From assembly GCF_001484765.1 (NCBI RefSeq), contig NZ_LLXO01000041.1, positions 1-35,583 of the forward strand: a DNA stretch of 35,583 bases, read 5' to 3'. Each line of letters starts with the position of its first letter. Position 1 is the stretch's first letter. This document shows positions 21,025-29,600 of this stretch, one piece after another. The notes beneath the pieces are model-generated. The model was not told where the DNA came from. It was given only the letters and a program-made list of their open reading frames with translations, and made no database searches. This DNA comes from Entomohabitans teleogrylli. Lineage in GTDB: Bacteria > Pseudomonadota > Gammaproteobacteria > Enterobacterales > Enterobacteriaceae. A program made the translations under genes and the position numbers.

Positions 21025-23916
21025 ATGGACGCGGTATACGTACTGGCCGGCGGTGAGTTTATCACGGCGATTTTCAACGGGGTGGCGACAATCTTTGGGA
21101 CCACAACCTGGTCATCAATGTTTCGCATTGCGGCACTGATCTCGGTGATGACGCTGTTTGCCGTCTACCTGAAAGGGCACGATCCGAAGGAGTTTCTGAA
21201 GTTCATCGCCTTTTTTATCCTGCTGACCAGTGTCATGATCATCCCGAAACGGACAGTACAGATTATCGACAGATCCAATCCGACCTGGGTGGCCACCGTG
21301 GCGAACGTACCTGTCGGTCTGGCTGCGCCGGCGAAGTTTATCACCGGTATTGGTACCGGCCTGACGGAAGGGATGGAGGCAGTGTTCCATACCGTTGACT
21401 CTGTCACGTACAGCAGGACCGGTATGCTGTTTGGCTCTGCCCTGGTGGTGAGCGCCACAGACTTCACGTTCAAGGACGGCAATGTCGCGGAGCTGTTTAC
21501 CGCCTACGTCCGCAACTGTGTGGTCGGGGATATATTGCTCAACAACAAGTACACGCTCGAAGAGTTAATGCACCATTCGGCACCCTATGAGCTGATTTTC
21601 TCAAATCCCAGCCCGCTGCGCGGCATTATGGTGACGGCAGGCAACACCATTCTGGGCGCGGGATTCAGAACCTGCCAGGACGTTGCCTCTCCACTGAGTA
21701 CCCGGCTTAATGCCGATACTTCGACCGGGGGAAGCACGTGGCGCTACTACAGCCAGAAGGCGCTGAAGGCGATGGGAGGATCGCCATCAACGGATGTACT
21801 GTTCGGTACCCTGATGGCGGACAGTTATAACTACTATTATGGCGGTGGTCGCACGGCCAGTGAAATCATGCGTGCCAGCGTGGTGATGAACGGTATTCGT
21901 CAGGGGCTGTCGTCCTACAGTGCCAACAGTGGTGATGCGGCAAGCCTGATTAATCTCGCTTCCCAGAGCTCCTATAACAAGATGCGTCTCAGTCAGTCTG
22001 CGTCGGCAGATATTGCCGTGAAGTACATTCCGGTGCTGAATACTGTGCTGCTGGCAATGGTGATAGGCCTGTTTCCGCTGACTATTCTGCTGGCGACGGT
22101 TCACGTCCTGACCACCAACATGCTGAAGCTGTATATCTGCTCCTGGATTTACCTGCAGTCGTGGGCGCCGATGTTTGCGATCCTCAATTACGCCGTGGAT
22201 ATGTATCTGCGTACTGAAAGTGGGGCACTGAATTTCAATCTGGCCAGCCTCTCCAGCATAAAAGAAACGCATGCCGATATTGGTGCCGTGGCCGGATGGC
22301 TGTCGGTGTCCATCCCGTTCCTGGCGATAGGGATAGCCAAAGGGTTTGGTACTGTGATGTCGCAGGCCGGTAACTATCTGGGAACGGCCATCAACAGCAC
22401 CGCCACAACAGAATCCTCCCGTGCCGGCGACGGGCTGTGGTCCTTCAATAACATGCAGATGGATAACGTGGCGGGGAATAAGTGGGATACGAACTATTCA
22501 CACCGCGAAGGGCAAATGACGCAGCAACTGGCGAGCGGGGCTTCTGTGATGAGGACTGCCGATGGTGGCAGTGTTTATAACACCTCGGAAAGTATTTCGA
22601 AACTCCCGCTGGATATTCAGATGGATAAACTGGCCAGCAGTGGGTTGCAGCGTCAGCAGCGTGAAGCAATGAGTCAGGTTCAGAGCCTGAGTGAATCGTT
22701 GGGGCATAGTGCCAGCCTGGGATCTTCACAATTATCACAGTGGGCAAGTCAGCGTGGTAACAGTAATACCATGACATCCGGAGCGGATAAATCAACGGGA
22801 ACAAGTGAAACTGCTGCGGTCAGTAAATTGCATAATCTCGTATCCAGATATGCGAAGGATAATAATATCAGTGAGTCCGAGGCGTTGAAAACAGCAGTAC
22901 AGAAAAGTGTCAGTAATTCTGCTACTGCGGCAGCCTCTGCAGGTGGACGCTTTGATACCGGAAATGCTGTGTGGGGGAAAGCGGTGAAACTTGGAACCGG
23001 GCTGAGTGGATATGCCGAAGGTCATGTAGCGCTCGACAAAAAGGGTACTAAAAATGACTCTTATAGTATTGATGGTGACCTGTCGAGTCGCTCAGGAAAC
23101 AGCAGGGACTTTAGCGCGCAGGAACTAAAAGATATTCGGGATTCTATTGATGTAATCACCAATAACAGAGCATCAAAAACTGGTAGTTTTGCTGAAAATG
23201 AGTCAGGCTCCCTTACCAATCAGTTGGGTTCTACGCTCAGTGACATGCGCACTCAGGCTACCCAGTACAATGATGCTATCAATCGTAGCCATGAATACTC
23301 TCAAATGGCCAGCTACGTAGAAAACAATAGTGCGGCGATTCGCAGCAATTACACTCAGGAGTTTGTTGGATATGTGCGCTCATATCACTCATCCGACGCC
23401 GATCGTTTGCTGACAGATTCATCAAGTCCGGAGGTCAGAATGGAACGGGAGCGTCTTGCTGAACAGTTCGCAGAGGAGAGAATGTTGCCGTCACTACGTC
23501 AGAAATATCAATCAGATAAACAACATTTATCTGATGGTATAGGCGGAGTGTCAGCACCAACAAGCCTGAGAGGAAACTTACAACAGGAGTTTGCTAATCA
23601 GACAGCGGAAATTAACCAAAACGCTGATAAAGCCGGTGTCAGAGATAAGGGTGATATTTCTGAAAATGTGAGGAATTTAATAAATGACACGAACAGCCAT
23701 GTCAGCAGTAATCGTAATCTGATAAGTGAAAATGAAGGTGAAGTGAAGTCTTCGTATACCAGTTTTGAAGCGGAGTATCAGAATAAACAGAAAAATTTTG
23801 ATACACAGAAAGCTACTCAACAGGAGAAGCTGGATACTGCTCCAGGTACGGCATCAAAATCTGAAATGGAACAGATGGCGAAGGATATGATGAAAGATAG
23901 TAAGAGGAAAAAATAA
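21025..23916 (+). CDS. traG: Mating-pair stabilisation protein TraG
   Basis: The 963-residue protein (F: 938) has a membrane-embedded N-terminal half needed for pilus assembly (AVYVLAGGEFITAIFNGVAT, helices near 30-75, and VLLAMVIGLFPLTILLATVH with later helices to about 440). The C-terminal periplasmic half (TraG*) stabilises mating and in F is recognised by the recipient's TraS. From about 22690 (residue 555) composition changes to AT-richer, Ser/Asn/Gln-rich sequence, consistent with an exchanged, exclusion-specificity segment. The ribosome binding site AGGGGGAC precedes the ATG. The stop overlaps the next gene (TAATG). Confidence 0.94.
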   Translation: MDAVYVLAGGEFITAIFNGVATIFGTTTWSSMFRIAALISVMTLFAVYLKGHDPKEFLKFIAFFILLTSVMIIPKRTVQIIDRSNPTWVATVANVPVGLAAPAKFITGIGTGLTEGMEAVFHTVDSVTYSRTGMLFGSALVVSATDFTFKDGNVAELFTAYVRNCVVGDILLNNKYTLEELMHHSAPYELIFSNPSPLRGIMVTAGNTILGAGFRTCQDVASPLSTRLNADTSTGGSTWRYYSQKALKAMGGSPSTDVLFGTLMADSYNYYYGGGRTASEIMRASVVMNGIRQGLSSYSANSGDAASLINLASQSSYNKMRLSQSASADIAVKYIPVLNTVLLAMVIGLFPLTILLATVHVLTTNMLKLYICSWIYLQSWAPMFAILNYAVDMYLRTESGALNFNLASLSSIKETHADIGAVAGWLSVSIPFLAIGIAKGFGTVMSQAGNYLGTAINSTATTESSRAGDGLWSFNNMQMDNVAGNKWDTNYSHREGQMTQQLASGASVMRTADGGSVYNTSESISKLPLDIQMDKLASSGLQRQQREAMSQVQSLSESLGHSASLGSSQLSQWASQRGNSNTMTSGADKSTGTSETAAVSKLHNLVSRYAKDNNISESEALKTAVQKSVSNSATAAASAGGRFDTGNAVWGKAVKLGTGLSGYAEGHVALDKKGTKNDSYSIDGDLSSRSGNSRDFSAQELKDIRDSIDVITNNRASKTGSFAENESGSLTNQLGSTLSDMRTQATQYNDAINRSHEYSQMASYVENNSAAIRSNYTQEFVGYVRSYHSSDADRLLTDSSSPEVRMERERLAEQFAEERMLPSLRQKYQSDKQHLSDGIGGVSAPTSLRGNLQQEFANQTAEINQNADKAGVRDKGDISENVRNLINDTNSHVSSNRNLISENEGEVKSSYTSFEAEYQNKQKNFDTQKATQQEKLDTAPGTASKSEMEQMAKDMMKDSKRKK

Positions 23917-24404
23917 TGAAAAAATGGCAATTGTATACATTGTTTCTCCCTATCGTTTGGTGGATTAATATTGGGCTTATCATTTTATTTAAGAAGCGCT
24001 GGGATGTTATTAATCTATACGGTATTTATACTATGCTGTTATTTGGTTTTGTTTTTTTTGTAATGACTCTCTCTGTTTTATTTGCGGTTTCAAAGCCTGA
24101 TATAGGTAAGCAATATATTTTTAATCTTATTAAAAGGAAATTGATTATTTCGCTTGTTATATTTGTGATTATTTCTAGTTTTGGATGGGTTGAAGCAGAC
24201 TCATCCCCTTGTGGTTGGTCTATTTTGGCAATGTTAATATCATATGTGACATTTTGCTTTGCGTCCTGGAAAGATACTCGTGTCGTAACTCCTGGTTATT
24301 TTAATGATAATGATGAGGGCTGTGATTTTAACCCTACGACAGGGCTTTATATGAATGGGGGGGTAGATGTTGAGGGCAATTCTTATGGTCACCTTAAAGA
24401 TTAA
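23916..24404 (+). CDS. Membrane protein at the traS position, probable entry exclusion protein
   Basis: The 162-residue protein has four hydrophobic segments: LYTLFLPIVWWINIGLIILF, YTMLLFGFVFFVMTLSVLFA, LIISLVIFVIISSFGW and ILAMLISYVTFCFA, with the last ending before a polar tail that contains FNPTTGLYMNGGVDVEGNSY. It does not visibly resemble F TraS, but TraS proteins are extremely variable, are inner-membrane proteins of this size and are encoded directly after traG. It is strongly AT-rich compared with traC or traD, consistent with horizontal exchange together with the traG 3' end. It is coupled to traG by TAATG. The surface exclusion gene traT is missing downstream. Confidence 0.6.
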   Translation: MKKWQLYTLFLPIVWWINIGLIILFKKRWDVINLYGIYTMLLFGFVFFVMTLSVLFAVSKPDIGKQYIFNLIKRKLIISLVIFVIISSFGWVEADSSPCGWSILAMLISYVTFCFASWKDTRVVTPGYFNDNDEGCDFNPTTGLYMNGGVDVEGNSYGHLKD

Positions 24405-24492
24405 CTAGATTTTTTCTGATTAATTAATGCGTACTGAATAAGTGCGCTTACTTTTATTTTTGCAAAACTCCGTATATAAATTAGAGAACATC

Positions 24493-26664
24493 ATGAATTC
24501 TGCCAAGCATATTACGCAAGGTGGACAGGTATTCAGCTATATGCTGAACATGTTCATGCAGGTGAATAAGCGTATTTCATTCTGGCTGGTAAATACGTTT
24601 TTTATTCTTACCCCACTTATTTTCTGGTTAAAGGTACCGTGGCAGGAAATCCGCAACGGTGGCCTGTACTGGTGGCTGTGGTTATTTCACGGCGGTGAAA
24701 AGGCTCTGTACCGGGTGCCGCCGGTGTACAGCGTGCCGTTTGACGGTGACATGCTGGAATTTACCTCCGATAACATCCTCCAGGATGAGTATATGCAGTA
24801 TGCCGGTCAGCTGTTCCTGCAGGAGCTGTTCCTGTCACTGTTCTGGGCGAGCTGCATTGTATTGCTGATGGCATATGGCGTGTATCGCTATCTGCATCGC
24901 TTAGGGCAGCGACAGGCGCAGGATGATGTGGTGGGTGGTCGTCAGTTAACCGATGATGTAAAGGCTGTCACCCGTGAGATGAAAAAACGCGGAGAGGCTT
25001 CATCCTTTCATTTTGACGATCTGCATCTGATGCTGAATTCCGAAGTGCAGAGCCTGGTCATGCACGGCACACCCGGGGCAGGAAAATCGAACGCCCTGAA
25101 TAAACTGATGCAGCAGTTGCGTGCGCGTGGCGACATGGTGATTGTCTATGACAAGGGCTGTTCACTGGTAAAGCGCCATTATAATGAGAATGTCGATAAG
25201 CTGCTTAACCCAATTGATAAGCGCTGTGAAAACTGGGATATGGCTCTGGAGTGCCAGAGTACCCCGGATTACGACTCCATGGGGAATACACTCATTCCCC
25301 AGAGCACTAAAGAAGACCCCTTCTGGACCGGGGCTGCCCGGACCATTTTTACAGCCGTGGCGTATCGCTGGTCGAAAGAGGCAAAGCGCAGTTACAACAG
25401 CCTGCTGCGTACCCTGCTGGCCATCGACCTTAAGGCGCTACGTGAATATGTGGCCGGCACCGAGGCCACCAACCTGATGGAAGAGAAGGTGGAGAAAACC
25501 GCCATCTCTATCCGTGGCGTACTAACCAACTATGTAAAAGCGTTGCGTTATCTGCAGGGGATTGAGCGCAGCGGTAAACCGCCCTTTGCCATCCGTCAGT
25601 GGATGAAGCAGGTCAATGAGCCAGGTCGCAATGGCTGGCTGTGGATCACCAGTAATTCCCGTCAGCACGAATCTCTGAAACCCCTTATCTCAATGTGGCT
25701 GGCGCAGGCGGCGAACTGTCTGCTGGAGATGGGCGAAAACCCGAACCGTCGCGTCTGGTTTATCTACGACGAGCTTTATTCCCTGCACAAGCTGCCGGAG
25801 CTGCCCGGCGTACTGGCTGAAGGTCGCAAATTCGGCGGTTGCTTTGTGCTGGGGTTTCAGAACAAGCCGCAGCTGGATGTGATTTATGGTTCTGATTTTG
25901 CCAGCGCCATGATGGACCTGCTCAATACCCGGTTCTTCTTCCGCTCACCGGATGAGGAAGTGGCCAGCTATGTGATGCGCCAGCTGGGACAACGCCGAGC
26001 CCGTGTGTTCAGCGAGCAGTACAGCTATGGCGCTGAAACCGTGCGTGACGGCGTGTCGTTCAGTAAGCAGGAAGAAGACCTGTATCTGGTGAACTACTCC
26101 GATATCCAGTCTCTGCCGGACCTGAGCTGTTACGTGACGTTGCCGGGTCAGTACCCGGTGGTCAGGATGGATATGGTCTACGAGCAGATGCCGTTTATTG
26201 CTGCTGAGCTGCTGCCCCGCGATCTCAATGACAGTCTGGACCAGGAAATCGAAGAGGAAATTGAGCGGCGGGAAGCCGAAGGCCCGGGTATGCAGGGACT
26301 TCTGTCGTCCGCGTTTGGCGAACCGGCGGCTCTTGCGGGTAACCCGACAGAAACGATAGCTGCACCGGGAGACCATCCGGCGAGTACTGCCGCCACAGCC
26401 GTGGTGGCTCGCCTCAATACGAAGAAAGCTAAAGCCACAGCCACAGCTTCAGGAGAGACGGCCGGAGAACATACTGGCGGCGTGGTACAGGAGTTTGACG
26501 GCCTGCAGGTGGACGTCACAACCGGTGAGGTTCTGGAAGCACCTGGTGAAGAAGAGTACGTCCGGTACCAGGCGGATATGCAGCGTCAGATGCGTGAGGA
26601 GGAGAAAAATATTCTCGATCATCCACGCCACCACGATGAACAGGACAGGGAGGACCGCTGGTAA
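24493..26664 (+). CDS. traD: Type-IV coupling protein TraD
   Basis: The 723-residue protein (F: 717) begins MNSAKHITQGGQVFSYMLNM (F: MSFNAKDMTQGGQ...). Two N-terminal membrane helices are followed by GGRQLTD, Walker A GTPGAGKS (192-199), KEDPFWTGAARTIFTAVAYR, EEKVEKTAISIRGVLTNYVK, Walker B with D426/E427 (VWFIYDELYSLHKLPELP), and SDIQSLPDLSCYVTLPGQYP. The acidic C-terminal tail ends HDEQDREDRW. In F the last residues contact TraM; here the tail differs and no traM is visible. An upstream in-frame ATG (24442) is rejected because homology starts at 24493. The TAA overlaps the traI ATG. Confidence 0.95.
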   Translation: MNSAKHITQGGQVFSYMLNMFMQVNKRISFWLVNTFFILTPLIFWLKVPWQEIRNGGLYWWLWLFHGGEKALYRVPPVYSVPFDGDMLEFTSDNILQDEYMQYAGQLFLQELFLSLFWASCIVLLMAYGVYRYLHRLGQRQAQDDVVGGRQLTDDVKAVTREMKKRGEASSFHFDDLHLMLNSEVQSLVMHGTPGAGKSNALNKLMQQLRARGDMVIVYDKGCSLVKRHYNENVDKLLNPIDKRCENWDMALECQSTPDYDSMGNTLIPQSTKEDPFWTGAARTIFTAVAYRWSKEAKRSYNSLLRTLLAIDLKALREYVAGTEATNLMEEKVEKTAISIRGVLTNYVKALRYLQGIERSGKPPFAIRQWMKQVNEPGRNGWLWITSNSRQHESLKPLISMWLAQAANCLLEMGENPNRRVWFIYDELYSLHKLPELPGVLAEGRKFGGCFVLGFQNKPQLDVIYGSDFASAMMDLLNTRFFFRSPDEEVASYVMRQLGQRRARVFSEQYSYGAETVRDGVSFSKQEEDLYLVNYSDIQSLPDLSCYVTLPGQYPVVRMDMVYEQMPFIAAELLPRDLNDSLDQEIEEEIERREAEGPGMQGLLSSAFGEPAALAGNPTETIAAPGDHPASTAATAVVARLNTKKAKATATASGETAGEHTGGVVQEFDGLQVDVTTGEVLEAPGEEEYVRYQADMQRQMREEEKNILDHPRHHDEQDREDRW

Positions 26665-29600
26665 TGCTCAGTATTGGCTCTGTGGCTGCCGGTGCGGCGG
26701 GATACTACACCGATAAGGACAATTATTACTTTCTGGGCAATATGGAGTCCCTGTGGATGGGGGAAGGGGCTAAAACGCTGGGGCTGGAAGGTGGCGTGAG
26801 TGAGCGCGACTTTTCTGAAGCGCTGGCCGGCCGTCTGCCCGGGGACATCAGTCTGGAGAGGATGACGGGCGGGAAAAATACGCACCGCCCGGGTTATGAC
26901 CTGACTTTTTCAGCGCCAAAGAGTGTGTCCATTCTGGCGGTGGTCGGTGGGGACGAGGCCATTCTGGATGCACATAAACGCGCTGTCGGTGTGGTGGCCA
27001 GTGAAATTGAAAAGATGATCACCACCCGGGTAATGGAGGATGGCCACAGCAGTCTGGCATTGACGGGAAAAATGCTGGCGGCGGCCTTTAACCATGATAC
27101 CTCCCGGGAACTCGACCCACAGTTGCATACGCACCTTATCGTGCTGAATGCCACAGAACTGGAAGGTAAATGGCGCACCTTATCAAGCGACACCCGTAAT
27201 AAAGCGGGGTTTATTGAGACCGTTTATTCCCTGCAGGTAGCGCTCGGGAAAATCTATCGCCATGAGCTTCGTCAGTCTGTGGAGTCGATGGGGTATATCA
27301 CGGTGGAAACCGGGAAGAACGGTCTGTGGGAAATTGAAGGCATGCCGGTGGCACCATTCTCGCAGCGAAGTCAGCAGATCAGGGAAGCCGTAGGTGACAG
27401 CGCATCCCTGAAATCCCGGGACGTTGCCGCACTGGATACCCGCCGCGGTAAAGAGCGAAATCCCGATAAGGACGAACTGCTGACTGACTGGTATGCACGG
27501 CTCGATAAGGCCGGGTTCGATATGGGACGCTTCCGGCAGGCTGCTCATGAACGGGCAGCGCAGGGGCGTACAGAGCATTCTGTCTCCCCTGTTTCCGGTG
27601 CCGAAATCGGGAATGCCGTCGGTCTGGCCATTGCCGGACTGAGCGAGCAGCGGACCCGGTTTACCTACTCGGAGGTCCTGTCCGCGTCCCTGAGCCTGCT
27701 GTCTGTACAGAAGGGAACACCTGAACAGGTGCGGGAGGCGATTGACAGTGCCATTGGGGATCAGCGGTTAATTCCGCTCGATCGTGAAAAAGGTACCTTC
27801 ACGTCATCACTTCATTTGCTTAATGAACTCAGCGCACAGCAGCTGGCTGACAGAATGCTCAGTGAGAATAAGGTGGTGGCCGCCCGTCACGGTCCGGTAT
27901 CTGCAGATAACCGGCTGGCGTCACTGGCCAGTAATCCGCTGCCACTGGCCGTCGTCAGCAGTCGTGGAGGCAGTCAGGTGATGCAGGCGAATATTCTTGA
28001 TGCGGCCGGTATTGCACAGTCACGCGGGAGCACGTTTACCGTACTGGCTACCGATCGCGTCGGGGAACGATGGCTGAAGGAACACCCCCTGATGGCAAAT
28101 CACGTGGTTAACGTCAGGGACCTGCAGGAAGAACACCTGACCACGGACAGCACGCTGATTATCAGCCAGGCGGAGAAGTTGTCCGTGAAGGATGCCGTTA
28201 CGGTTCTCAGTTATGCCCGGGAGCGAAATGTACAGGTGTTACTGATGGACGGCGCCGGTCGTACCGGTACCGGTAATACCCTGCAGACGCTGGAAGATGC
28301 CGGCGTGTCGCGTATCAGTCCGGCGCGTGAAGCCCGTATTGCAGTAGAGGTACACAGCGTGGCGGATAAGCGTCAGCGTTATGAGGCGCTGGCGCAGGAT
28401 TTTGCCGCTTTCAGGAAGCAGGGAGAACGTGTGCTGGCTCAGGTCAGCGGAGAACGGGAGCAGCGGGCCCTGACCAGGGATATTCGTCAGGTCCTTCAGG
28501 CGCAGGGCCTGTTGGGTGAGAAATCCGTGACCATTTCGTCCCTGATACCGCAGTGGCTGGACAGTAAATCCCGCCGGCAGACGGACAGTTACCGCGAAGG
28601 CATGGTACTGGAACAGTCCGGTGAACACGGTCGCGCCGGTAACCGGTATACCATCACCCGGGTGAGTGCCGCCACGCGTACGCTGACGCTTCAGGATGCG
28701 CAGGGTGTTACACAGGCTGTAAAACTCAGCCAGATGGACAGCCAGTGGCGGCTGTATCGGCAGGAAGCTATCACGGTGGCTGAAGGTGAGTCATTAACCC
28801 TGCTGGCCCGTCATGATGGTTTTAAGGCACGTGACAGCGTCACTGTTCTGAAAGTTACCGATCGTGCACTGACGGTGGAGCATAACGGTAAACGCCACCG
28901 ACTCGCCACGGCAGAGGGGATCAAAGCGACCTATGGCTATGTGACTGCGCCGGGGAGTCGCCAGGAAAACAGTGGCCTGGTGCTGGCGGCCGTGGCAGGT
29001 CGTGATACCAGCGCAGCGATGCTCAGTACGCTGGCCCGGGGCGGTGACCAGTTGAAGCTCTATACGCCGCTATCTTTGTCTGATGCTGAAGTAAAGCTGG
29101 CAAAGTCCCCGCTGTATCGCCCGGTGCTCAGTCAGGTCAATCCACAGAGAGGTGCGTTGCCTGAGGCGCTGGATGCGGCCCGGGATTCACTGATGACCGT
29201 AGAGGAGAAATCGGTACGTCAGGCCATCGCTGTCACGCAGGGCAGTGAGGTGGTGTTCAGCCGGCTCGATGTCATGGCCAGTGCACTGCCCATGCATCCC
29301 TCCCTGACCCGGGAGAGTGTCGATCAGGAACTGAACCGGCAGATTCAGCAGGGGGAACTTATCCCGGTACCGGGCATGAAAGGTCAGGTACAGCAGCAGT
29401 ATGTTACGGCCACGACGCTGGAGACGGAAACCCGAATCCTCAGGATGGTGGCAGAGGGGAAAAATACGCAGTCGCCCCTGATGGCAGATGTTGACCCGGG
29501 TATATTCAGTGGCCTGACGGAGGGCCAGCAGGCCTCAGGTCGTCTGATCCTGGAGAACACCGACAGGTTTATCGGTATTCAGGGCTACGCCGGGGTGGGA

